A stretch of DNA of 6,086 nucleotides, from NCBI GenBank assembly GCA_905480305.1, contig CAJQPV010000307.1:1-6086 (forward strand), in the 5' to 3' direction. Positions 1 through 6,086 of this stretch are shown one piece after another; position 1 is the first letter of the stretch; each line of letters begins with the position of its first letter. This DNA is from an uncultured Gammaproteobacteria bacterium (lineage in GTDB: Bacteria; Pseudomonadota; Gammaproteobacteria; UBA9214). Below the pieces are notes generated by a model. That model did not search any database. It was given only the letters and a program-made list of their open reading frames with translations, and was not told the DNA's origin. The position numbers were made by a program, and so were the translations under genes.

Positions 1-2872
1 CCTGTCTGCTGTTGGTCGCATGAAGTTCAATCGTCGTGTTGGTCGCGAGGAACTGACCGGTGAAGGTACGCTGTCGAAGGAAGACATTCTCGAAGTGATG
101 AAGATTCTCATCGAGATCCGCAACGGTAATGGCTTTGTTGATGATATTGACCACCTCGGCAACCGTCGTATCCGTTGTGTTGGCGAGATGGCTGAAAACG
201 TTTTCCGTATCGGCCTGGTGCGTGTTGAGCGTGCCGTGAAAGAACGTCTCAGCCTGGCCGAGTCCGACAGCCTGATGCCACAGGAACTGATTAACGCCAA
301 GCCGGTTGCCGCTGCCATCAAGGAATTTTTTGGTTCCAGCCAGCTGTCGCAGTTCATGGACCAGAATAACCCGCTGTCAGAAGTCACCCATAAACGCCGT
401 GTTTCGGCGCTGGGCCCGGGTGGTTTGACACGTGAGCGTGCCGGCTTTGAGGTGCGCGATGTGCACCCGACACACTACGGTCGTGTCTGCCCTATTGAAA
501 CACCGGAAGGCCCGAATATCGGCCTGATCAACTCGCTGGCTGTGTATTCGCGTACCAATGAATACGGTTTTCTGGAAACACCGTATCGCAAGGTTGTCGA
601 CACTCTCGTAACTGACGAGATTGTATACCTGTCGGCAATTGAGGAAGGCCAGTACACCATCGCCCAGGCAAATGCCAATGTCGATGCCAAGGGGCATCTG
701 ACGGACGAAATGGTGACCTGCCGTAATCAGAACGAGTTCATGACGTCATCGCCCGACAAGGTCGACTACATTGACGTGTCGCCAAAACAGATTGTATCGG
801 TCGCGGCGGCGCTGATTCCGTTCCTTGAGCACGATGATGCCAACCGCGCATTGATGGGCTCGAACATGCAACGCCAGGCAGTACCGACGCTGATTACCGA
901 GAAACCGCTGGTAGGTACCGGTATCGAACGTACTGTTGCTGTTGACTCGGGTGTGACCGTGGTTGCCAGGCGTGGCGGGGTGCTCGATTCTGTCGATGCC
1001 GGCCGCATCGTGGTGCGCGTTAGCGATGATGAAACGGTTGCCGGTGAGCCGGGCGTGGATATCTATAACCTCACCAAGTATACCCGCTCCAATCAGAATA
1101 CCTGTATTAACCAGCGTCCATTGGTCAAGCCAGGTGATGTTGTGGCCCGTGGCGATGTACTTGCCGACGGTCCGAGCACCGACATGGGTGAGCTGGCACT
1201 GGGCCAGAACCTGCTGGTCGCCTTCATGCCCTGGAACGGCTATAACTTCGAGGACTCCATTCTGATTTCAGAACGCGTCGTTGAAGAAGATCGCTTCACC
1301 ACCATCCATATTGAAGAACTGACTTCCGTTGCCCGTGATACCAAGCTGGGGCCGGAGGAAGTGACTGGCGATATTCCGAATGTAGGTGAGGGCGCGCTCT
1401 CCAAGCTGGACGAGTCCGGCATTGTCTACATCGGTGCCGAGGTCAAGCCCGGCGACATCCTGGTTGGCAAGGTTACGCCGAAGGGTGAGACCCAGCTGAC
1501 ACCGGAAGAAAAACTGCTACGCGCCATCTTTGGCGAAAAAGCGGCAGACGTAAAAGACACCTCACTGCGAGTGCCCAGTGGTATGGACGGCACCGTTATC
1601 GATGTGCAGGTGTTCACCCGCGATGGTGTCGACAAGGATGCCCGTGCACTGCAGATCCAGGAAGACCAGCTGTCACAGGTACGCAAGGACCTCAATGATC
1701 AGCTGCGCATCATGGAAGACGACATTTTTGATCGCGTCGAGACCATGCTGCAGGGCAAGGTTGCCGAGGGCGGTCCGAAAAACCTCGGTGCCGGCAGCAA
1801 GATTACCAGGGATTACCTGGCAGATATTGGTCGCGACAAGTGGTTTGAAATCAACCTGCGTAATGAAGATGCCAATGCAGACCTGGAAAAGACATCCGAT
1901 CAGCTTAAGGAATTGCGCAAGCGCTTCGAGGAACGTCTGGAAGACAAGCGCGTCAAGCTGACCAGTGGTGATGACCTGGCGCCGGGCGTACTCAAAATGG
2001 TCAAGGTTTACCTGGCTGTCAAGCGTCGTATCCAGCCAGGTGACAAGATGGCCGGCCGCCACGGAAACAAGGGTGTTATCTCCATGATCAAGCCGGTCGA
2101 AGACATGCCGTTTTCCGAGGATGGAACGCCTGTTGATATCGTGCTGAATCCGCTGGGTGTGCCATCACGAATGAACGTTGGCCAGGTGCTGGAAACGCAT
2201 CTCGGCTGGGCGGCCAAGGGGCTGGGTATCAAGATCGGCAAGATGCTGGAAGCGCAGCAAAAGGTGGTCGAGATCAGGAAGTTCCTGGACAAGGTTTACA
2301 ACACCAGTGGCCACAAGGAAGACCTCAACTCACTGACTGATAACGAGATTTTAGAGCTGGCAAAGAACCTGGTCAAGGGTGTGCCGATGGCTACACCGGT
2401 GTTTGACGGTGCGCCCGAGGTGGCGATCAAGGAGATGCTGGAGCTGGCTGATTTGCCCACCAGCGGCCAGACAACCCTGTACGACGGTCTGACCGGTGAT
2501 GCTTTTGAGCGGCAGGTCACCGTTGGCTATATGTACATCCTCAAGCTGAACCATCTGGTGGATGACAAGATGCACGCGCGTTCAACCGGGCCGTACAGTC
2601 TGGTTACCCAGCAACCGCTGGGCGGCAAGGCACAGTTCGGCGGGCAGCGTTTTGGTGAAATGGAAGTGTGGGCGCTGGAAGCCTACGGCGCTGCGTACAC
2701 CCTGCAGGAAATGCTGACCGTGAAGTCGGATGACGTCAATGGCCGCACCAAGATGTACAAAAATATTGTTGATGGTAACCATCAGATGGATGCCGGCATG
2801 CCCGAGTCCTTTAATGTGCTGGTGAAGGAAATTCGCTCGCTGGGCCTGAACATGGAACTGGGTCAGGACTAG
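1..2872 (+). CDS. rpoB: RNA polymerase beta subunit, 5'-truncated by the window edge
   Basis: This is the beta subunit of DNA-dependent RNA polymerase, which with beta-prime forms the catalytic cleft of the cytoplasmic core enzyme. The frame is open from base 2 and ends at TAG 2870-2872. The ATG at 20 is internal: the upstream codons read LSAVGR, which is RpoB sequence. By comparison with E. coli RpoB from memory, M at base 20 equals residue 403, so about 396 N-terminal residues are missing. Seen in order: the rifampicin region (332-412), the [10 protein letters not shown] segment, R678, E813/D814 (1250-1255), the SI2 insertion, K1065 and K1073 (2045, 2069) in [13 protein letters not shown]1106, H1237, and the conserved C-terminus with [12 protein letters not shown]. 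All the named NTP- and active-site-contacting residues are present. The 950 residues from base 20 compare with 940 in E. coli, explained by +13 in SI2 and -3 near 2300. Its start, promoter and leader lie outside the window. Identification is very secure. Confidence 0.99.
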   Translation, partial: LSAVGRMKFNRRVGREELTGEGTLSKEDILEVMKILIEIRNGNGFVDDIDHLGNRRIRCVGEMAENVFRIGLVRVERAVKERLSLAESDSLMPQELINAKPVAAAIKEFFGSSQLSQFMDQNNPLSEVTHKRRVSALGPGGLTRERAGFEVRDVHPTHYGRVCPIETPEGPNIGLINSLAVYSRTNEYGFLETPYRKVVDTLVTDEIVYLSAIEEGQYTIAQANANVDAKGHLTDEMVTCRNQNEFMTSSPDKVDYIDVSPKQIVSVAAALIPFLEHDDANRALMGSNMQRQAVPTLITEKPLVGTGIERTVAVDSGVTVVARRGGVLDSVDAGRIVVRVSDDETVAGEPGVDIYNLTKYTRSNQNTCINQRPLVKPGDVVARGDVLADGPSTDMGELALGQNLLVAFMPWNGYNFEDSILISERVVEEDRFTTIHIEELTSVARDTKLGPEEVTGDIPNVGEGALSKLDESGIVYIGAEVKPGDILVGKVTPKGETQLTPEEKLLRAIFGEKAADVKDTSLRVPSGMDGTVIDVQVFTRDGVDKDARALQIQEDQLSQVRKDLNDQLRIMEDDIFDRVETMLQGKVAEGGPKNLGAGSKITRDYLADIGRDKWFEINLRNEDANADLEKTSDQLKELRKRFEERLEDKRVKLTSGDDLAPGVLKMVKVYLAVKRRIQPGDKMAGRHGNKGVISMIKPVEDMPFSEDGTPVDIVLNPLGVPSRMNVGQVLETHLGWAAKGLGIKIGKMLEAQQKVVEIRKFLDKVYNTSGHKEDLNSLTDNEILELAKNLVKGVPMATPVFDGAPEVAIKEMLELADLPTSGQTTLYDGLTGDAFERQVTVGYMYILKLNHLVDDKMHARSTGPYSLVTQQPLGGKAQFGGQRFGEMEVWALEAYGAAYTLQEMLTVKSDDVNGRTKMYKNIVDGNHQMDAGMPESFNVLVKEIRSLGLNMELGQD
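332..412 (+). other. rpoB: Rifampicin resistance-determining region, wild-type
   Basis: This stretch encodes the main rifampicin-binding cluster, equivalent to E. coli beta residues G507-L533. The classic resistance positions L511, Q513, D516, N519, S522, H526, R529, S531 and L533 all carry the susceptible residue. The downstream P564, N568 and I572 equivalents are also unchanged. The only differences from E. coli are conservative: I524 and I530 are both valine. I infer a rifampicin-sensitive target, although permeability or drug modification cannot be judged from here. Confidence 0.93.
1625..1978 (+). other. rpoB: Lineage-specific insertion SI2 (beta-i9) in rpoB
   Basis: This segment corresponds to E. 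coli beta residues 938-1042, a proteobacterial insertion on the outer face of beta that precedes the conserved DDLAPGVLK and [12 protein letters not shown] segments. It is rich in charged residues and looks helical or coiled-coil ([31 protein letters not shown]). Between the shared [10 protein letters not shown] and SGDDLAPGV anchors it is 13 residues longer than E. coli. The extra residues fall around 1748-1825 and are glycine-rich ([16 protein letters not shown]). I recall a similar longer form in Pseudomonas, so this is a lineage marker and not an oddity. Confidence 0.85.
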
Positions 2873-2909
2873 AAACCGGTAATTCGATACTCAACGCACA
2901 GGTGAGACG
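2873..2909 (+). other. rpoB-rpoC intergenic spacer, 37 bases
   Basis: This is the whole gap between the rpoB stop and the rpoC start. I see no stem-loop followed by a T-run and no convincing promoter, so the two genes are presumably co-transcribed and translated from one mRNA, as is usual for rpoBC. The only internal symmetry is the 6-base palindrome ACCGGT at 2875-2880, which is too short to mean anything. The 3' end holds the rpoC ribosome binding site. Confidence 0.85.
2900..2905 (+). promoter_or_regulatory. Ribosome binding site of rpoC
   Basis: AGGTGA is a perfect match to the 3' part of the anti-Shine-Dalgarno complement (TAAGGAGGTGA) and ends 4 bases before the ATG at 2910. It decides the rpoC start. 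The first codons of rpoC (AAA GAT TTA CTA AAT TTA) are much richer in A and T than the rest of the gene, which fits an unstructured initiation region. This is typical of highly translated genes. Confidence 0.85.
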
Positions 2910-5900
2910 ATGAAAGATTTACTAAATTTACTGAAACCGCAGGGTCAAACTGATGACTTCGATACCATTCGTATCGGTCTGACGTCACCCGACATGATTC
3001 GCTCCTGGTCGTACGGCGAGGTGAAGAAGCCGGAAACCATCAATTACCGTACCTTTAAACCGGAACGCGATGGTCTGTTTTGCGCCAAGATCTTTGGCCC
3101 GGTGAAAGACTACGAATGCCTTTGTGGCAAGTACAAGCGACTCAAGCATCGCGGTGTCGTGTGTGAGAAGTGTGGCGTTGAAGTCACCCTCGCCAAGGTG
3201 CGTCGTGATCGCATGGGACACATTGAGCTGGCCAGTCCGGCAGCACATATCTGGTTTCTGAAATCACTGCCATCACGTATTGGTCTGTTGCTGGATATGA
3301 CCCTGCGCGATATCGAACGGGTGCTGTATTTCGAGGCGTTTGTGGTGGTTGATCCGGGCATGACGACGCTGGAGCGTGGTCAGTTACTTTCTGATGAGGC
3401 TTACCTGGAGGCAATCCAGGAAAATGGCGACGAATTTGATGCCCGCATGGGTGCCGAGGCGGTTTTTCAGCTGCTGAAGGGCATTGACCTGCAGGTTGAG
3501 GCCGCACGCTTGCGTGATGAAGTCGGCGCGACCAAGTCAGAGACCAAGCTGAAACGGCTGGCCAAGCGATTGAAGCTGGTCGAGTACTTTATTGAATCCG
3601 GTAACAAGCCCGAGTGGATGGTCATGACGGTCTTGCCGGTGTTGCCACCTGAACTGCGTCCGCTGGTGCCGCTGGATGGCGGCCGCTTTGCGACCTCTGA
3701 CCTGAATGACCTGTACCGCCGTGTTATTAACCGCAACAACCGTCTGAAGCGACTGCTGGAACTGAGTGCGCCGGATATTATCGTACGTAACGAAAAGCGC
3801 ATGTTGCAGGAATCGGTTGATGCGCTGCTGGATAACGGTCGTCGCGGTCGTGCCATTACCGGTACCAACCGCCGTCCGCTGAAGTCGCTGGCTGACATGA
3901 TCAAGGGCAAGCAGGGGCGTTTTCGCCAGAACTTGCTCGGCAAGCGTGTCGATTACTCGGGTCGTTCCGTGATCGTGGTGGGTCCGACGCTGATGTTGCA
4001 TCAGTGTGGTCTGCCCAAGCGCATGGCGCTGGAACTGTTCAAGCCGTTTATCTTCAGCAAGCTGCAGTTCCGCGGTCTGGCAACCACTATCAAGGCAGCC
4101 AAGAAGCTGGTCGAACGCGAGGGTCCGGAAGTCTGGGATATTCTCGAGGATGTAATTCGCGAACACCCGGTGATGTTGAACCGCGCGCCGACCCTGCACC
4201 GTCTGGGTATCCAGGCGTTTGAGCCGGTATTGATTGAAGGCAAGGCGATTCAGCTACACCCGCTGGTGTGTGCGGCTTTTAATGCAGACTTTGACGGCGA
4301 CCAGATGGCGGTTCATGTGCCGTTGTCTATCGAGGCGCAGCTTGAGGCGCGTGCCCTGATGATGTCGTCCAATAACATTCTGTCACCGGCCAGTGGCGAG
4401 CCGATTATCGTGCCGTCCCAGGACGTGGTGCTGGGGCTGTATTACCTGACGCGGGAATCCATCAACGCCAAGGGCGAGGGTATGGTGTTTGCCGATGTAG
4501 CTGAAGTACACCGCGCTTACCAGAGCAAGGTGGTTTCACTGCAGGCAAAGGTCAGGGTGCGCATTAACCGCCATGAGTATGACGAGGACGGCAATGCACA
4601 GGAACAGACCGGCCTGGTTGAAACAACCGTGGGTCGTGCGCTGTTATCCGACATTATTCCCACCGGCCTGACCTTCGATCTGGTCAACCAGAATATGACC
4701 AAGAAGGCGATTTCAAACCTGATTAATGCCTGTTACCGCCGGGTGGGTCTGAAAGAAACAGTTATCTTTGCGGATCAACTGATGTACACGGGTTTCTCTT
4801 ATGCAACCCGGGCAGCCGTATCGTTTGGTATCAACGACATGGTCATTCCCGAGGTCAAGCAGAAGATTCTTGCCGAGGCAGAAGAAGAAGTGCTGGAAAT
4901 CCAGAACCAGTACACCTCCGGTCTTGTAACCATGGGTGAGCGTTATAACAAGGTAGTGGATATCTGGTCGCGTACCAATGACCAGGTAGCCAAGGCCATG
5001 ATGGACGTGCTCGGCAACGAAGAGGTTATCGATGCCAAGGGCAACAAGGTCAAGCAGCCATCATTTAACTCGGTATACATGATGGCCGACTCCGGCGCGC
5101 GTGGTTCAGCTGCCCAGATACGTCAGCTTGCCGGTATGCGTGGCCTGATGGCGAAGCCGGACGGCTCCATTATCGAGACGCCAATTACGGCGAACTTCCG
5201 CGAAGGGCTGGACGTGTTGCAGTACTTTATTTCCACTCACGGTGCACGTAAGGGTCTGGCTGATACCGCGTTGAAGACAGCCAACTCCGGTTATCTGACG
5301 CGTCGACTGGTAGACGTTGCACAGGACCTGGTTGTTATCGGTGACGACTGTGGCACTGAGAAGGGGCTGGATCTGACGCCGCTGGTTGAAGGTGGCGATG
5401 TGGTTGAACCCTTGCGTGAACGTGTGCTGGGTCGTTTTACCGCCGAGGACGTCAAGCGTCCCGGTACCGACGAGGTGGTTGCACCAACGGGTACGCTGCT
5501 GGATGAGGCCTGGGTCGATAAACTGGAAGCGCTCGGTGTTGACGAGATGAAGGTACGTTCGCCAATTACCTGTGAAAACCGCTATGGTGTCTGTGCCGCC
5601 TGTTATGGCCGTGACCTGGCGCGCGGGCATATGGTTAATGCCGGTGAGGCGGTCGGTGTGATCGCAGCGCAGTCAATCGGTGAGCCCGGTACGCAGCTAA
5701 CCATGCGTACCTTCCACATCGGTGGTGCCGCCAGTCGTGCGGCCACCGTCAGCAGCGTCGAGGCCAAGTACGGCGGCGCGGTTCGTCTGCATAACATCAA
5801 GACGGTCACCAACAAGAATAATCACCTGGTTGCCGTGTCGCGTTCAGGTGAACTGGGTATTGTCGATGAGTTTGGCCGTGAGCGTGAGCGTTACAAGGTG

Positions 5901-6086
5901 CCTTATGGTTCTGTTATTAGTGCTGCTGAAGGCGACAAGGTAGAGGGCGGTAACGTTATTGCGACCTGGGATCCGCATACCCATCCGATTGTCACAGAGG
6001 TCGCGGGTTTCGCGAAGTTCAGTGATTTTATCGAGGGTGTCAGTGTGCGGGAGACTTCCGATGAAATTACTGATCTCACCAGTCTG
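2910..6086 (+). CDS. rpoC: RNA polymerase beta-prime subunit, 3'-truncated by the window edge
   Basis: This is the beta-prime subunit, which carries the catalytic Mg-binding loop and forms the clamp of RNA polymerase. The start is ATG 2910, fixed by the AGGTGA site and by the MKDLL N-terminus, which aligns with E. coli residue 1. The frame stays open for 1059 codons to the window end, about 75% of the usual 1400 or so. Residue numbers match E. coli at every checkpoint, so there is no net insertion or deletion. Seen in order: the C70/C72/C85/C88 zinc site, the clamp helices near 265-307 (sigma binding; [14 protein letters not shown]), NADFDGD at 458-464, rim-helix ERYNK at 677-681 (DksA/ppGpp site 2), R731 in the ADSGARGS segment, the bridge helix at 773-804, the C814/C888/C895/C898 zinc site, the trigger loop with M932, R933 and H936, and the first 117 residues of SI3. 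One unusual residue is M362, where E. coli has a ppGpp-contacting arginine. The C-terminal 350 or so residues lie outside the window. Confidence 0.99.
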   Translation, partial: MKDLLNLLKPQGQTDDFDTIRIGLTSPDMIRSWSYGEVKKPETINYRTFKPERDGLFCAKIFGPVKDYECLCGKYKRLKHRGVVCEKCGVEVTLAKVRRDRMGHIELASPAAHIWFLKSLPSRIGLLLDMTLRDIERVLYFEAFVVVDPGMTTLERGQLLSDEAYLEAIQENGDEFDARMGAEAVFQLLKGIDLQVEAARLRDEVGATKSETKLKRLAKRLKLVEYFIESGNKPEWMVMTVLPVLPPELRPLVPLDGGRFATSDLNDLYRRVINRNNRLKRLLELSAPDIIVRNEKRMLQESVDALLDNGRRGRAITGTNRRPLKSLADMIKGKQGRFRQNLLGKRVDYSGRSVIVVGPTLMLHQCGLPKRMALELFKPFIFSKLQFRGLATTIKAAKKLVEREGPEVWDILEDVIREHPVMLNRAPTLHRLGIQAFEPVLIEGKAIQLHPLVCAAFNADFDGDQMAVHVPLSIEAQLEARALMMSSNNILSPASGEPIIVPSQDVVLGLYYLTRESINAKGEGMVFADVAEVHRAYQSKVVSLQAKVRVRINRHEYDEDGNAQEQTGLVETTVGRALLSDIIPTGLTFDLVNQNMTKKAISNLINACYRRVGLKETVIFADQLMYTGFSYATRAAVSFGINDMVIPEVKQKILAEAEEEVLEIQNQYTSGLVTMGERYNKVVDIWSRTNDQVAKAMMDVLGNEEVIDAKGNKVKQPSFNSVYMMADSGARGSAAQIRQLAGMRGLMAKPDGSIIETPITANFREGLDVLQYFISTHGARKGLADTALKTANSGYLTRRLVDVAQDLVVIGDDCGTEKGLDLTPLVEGGDVVEPLRERVLGRFTAEDVKRPGTDEVVAPTGTLLDEAWVDKLEALGVDEMKVRSPITCENRYGVCAACYGRDLARGHMVNAGEAVGVIAAQSIGEPGTQLTMRTFHIGGAASRAATVSSVEAKYGGAVRLHNIKTVTNKNNHLVAVSRSGELGIVDEFGRERERYKVPYGSVISAAEGDKVEGGNVIATWDPHTHPIVTEVAGFAKFSDFIEGVSVRETSDEITDLTSL
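3117..3173 (+). other. rpoC: Zinc-binding domain 1 of beta-prime
   Basis: The cysteine codons at 3117, 3123, 3162 and 3171 give C70, C72, C85 and C88 in the pattern C-x-C-x12-C-x2-C. This is the N-terminal zinc ribbon of beta-prime, which contacts upstream DNA and the RNA exit region. All four ligands are intact. Confidence 0.95.
3993..3995 (+). other. rpoC: Beta-prime codon 362 (ATG, Met) at the ppGpp site-1 position
   Basis: The local protein reads [14 protein letters not shown], where I recall [14 protein letters not shown] in E. coli and VGPTLRLHQ in Pseudomonas. Codon counting puts this Met at residue 362. In E. coli R362 is one of the residues reported to contact ppGpp at the beta-prime/omega interface. 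The other site-1 residues I recall are present: R417 (4158), K615 (4752), I619 (4764), D622 (4773) and Y626 (4785). The functional effect is inference only. Confidence 0.8.
4281..4301 (+). other. rpoC: Catalytic Mg-binding loop NADFDGD of beta-prime
   Basis: This is the universal RNA polymerase active-site motif. Asp codons at 4287, 4293 and 4299 give D460, D462 and D464, which chelate the catalytic Mg ion for nucleotide addition and RNA cleavage. The residue before the motif is Phe (F457), where E. coli has Tyr; Phe is found there in some other bacteria. The motif is fully intact, so the enzyme is expected to be active. Confidence 0.98.
4941..4952 (+). other. rpoC: Beta-prime rim-helix residues of the DksA/ppGpp site 2
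   Basis: The codons encode R678, Y679, N680 and K681, identical to E. coli, followed by D684. In E. coli N680 and K681 line the second ppGpp site formed between the beta-prime rim helices and DksA. Their conservation suggests that DksA-dependent stringent control through site 2 is possible in this organism, although dksA is not in the window. Confidence 0.75.
5226..5321 (+). other. rpoC: Bridge helix of beta-prime
   Basis: Residues 773-804 run from [11 protein letters not shown] to the [13 protein letters not shown] segment, with F773, R780, G782, T790 and Y795 in the expected places. This long helix spans the cleft beside the active site and, with the trigger loop, drives translocation. No deviation from the E. 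coli sequence is visible at the positions checked. Confidence 0.95.
5349..5603 (+). other. rpoC: Zinc-binding site 2 of beta-prime
   Basis: Cysteine codons at 5349, 5571, 5592 and 5601 give C814, C888, C895 and C898, the four ligands of the second beta-prime zinc site. It folds the segment that follows the bridge helix. All four ligands are intact at exactly the E. coli residue numbers. Confidence 0.95.
5685..6086 (+). other. rpoC: Trigger loop with the start of the SI3 insertion
   Basis: The trigger-loop helix sequence [14 protein letters not shown] carries T931, M932, R933 and H936, the residues that close over the incoming NTP. From about base 5736 (residue 943) the loop is interrupted by SI3 (beta-prime-i6), the large insertion of about 188 residues found in many Gram-negative lineages. 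Only its first 117 residues are inside the window (for example [16 protein letters not shown] and [16 protein letters not shown]), and they align with E. coli SI3. The second arm of the trigger loop lies beyond the window end. Confidence 0.92.

Noticed and set aside
20..22. ATG at base 20 as the start of a 950-residue protein
   Set aside because: The frame is open upstream to the window edge and reads LSAVGR, which is internal RpoB sequence equivalent to E. coli residues 397-402. The true start lies about 1.2 kb upstream.
1578..1961. A 127-codon plus-strand open frame inside rpoB, over the SI2 insertion
   Set aside because: It is an out-of-frame reading of rpoB with Arg/Ser/Cys-rich composition and no recognisable domain. 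The in-frame beta sequence is conserved on both sides.
2875..2880. ACCGGT palindrome just after the rpoB stop
   Set aside because: Six bases of symmetry occur often by chance. There is no longer stem, loop or T-run, so it is not a terminator or a recognisable operator.
3467..3943. A 158-codon minus-strand open frame overlapping another minus-strand frame
   Set aside because: Its Ser/Arg-rich protein is typical of an antisense shadow, and it competes with another antisense frame over the same bases, so at most one could be real. The conserved rpoC reading explains the sequence fully.
3537..4199. A 220-codon open frame on the minus strand, opposite rpoC
   Set aside because: It lies fully opposite a strongly conserved part of rpoC. 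Its protein resembles no family I recognise and is rich in Q, R, T and H, as expected when a codon-biased gene is read backwards.
5106..5630. A 174-codon open frame on the minus strand
   Set aside because: It is opposite the rpoC segment coding the bridge helix and second zinc site. The composition looks like a reverse shadow and nothing recognisable is encoded.
5722..5943. A 73-codon plus-strand open frame within the SI3 part of rpoC
   Set aside because: It is out of frame with rpoC, and its low-complexity V/R/S/L protein shows no family resemblance, so it is a frame shadow.
1..6086. A hidden novel system (mobile element, CRISPR array, RNA gene, recoding or intein within rpoB or rpoC)
   Set aside because: Every base except the 37-base spacer is accounted for by two intact, conserved housekeeping reading frames. 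I saw no intein, intron, direct-repeat array, insertion sequence end or frameshift.

Overview
The window lies entirely inside a bacterial rpoBC operon and holds two genes, both on the + strand and both cut by the window edges. Bases 1-2872 are the 3' two-thirds of rpoB (RNA polymerase beta subunit). Bases 2910-6086 are the 5' three-quarters of rpoC (beta-prime subunit). A 37-base spacer carrying the rpoC ribosome binding site separates them. I read rpoC codon by codon from its ATG to the window end and found no in-frame stop or frameshift (1059 codons).

The organism is most likely a gammaproteobacterium outside the enteric bacteria. The beta-prime N-terminus (MKDLLNLLK...) is of gammaproteobacterial type and differs from the MKALLDLF type I recall from Betaproteobacteria. 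Both large proteobacterial insertions are present: SI2 in beta and the start of SI3 in the beta-prime trigger loop. SI2 is 13 residues longer than in E. coli, in a form I recall from Pseudomonas-like lineages. Base composition looks moderately GC-rich by eye (not computed). The genus cannot be named from this.

In the cell the two products form the two jaws of the polymerase cleft. Beta supplies the rifampicin pocket and the lysines and arginines around the active site. Beta-prime supplies the catalytic Mg-binding loop, two zinc-binding sites, the sigma-binding clamp helices, the bridge helix and the trigger loop. Every catalytic or zinc-binding residue I checked by E. coli numbering is present, so both genes look functional and vertically inherited.

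I found no undescribed system, mobile element, RNA gene, CRISPR array or terminator. The one detail I consider worth a second look is a methionine at beta-prime position 362. In E. coli this is an arginine that contacts the alarmone ppGpp at the beta-prime/omega site. The other site-1 and site-2 residues I checked are intact.
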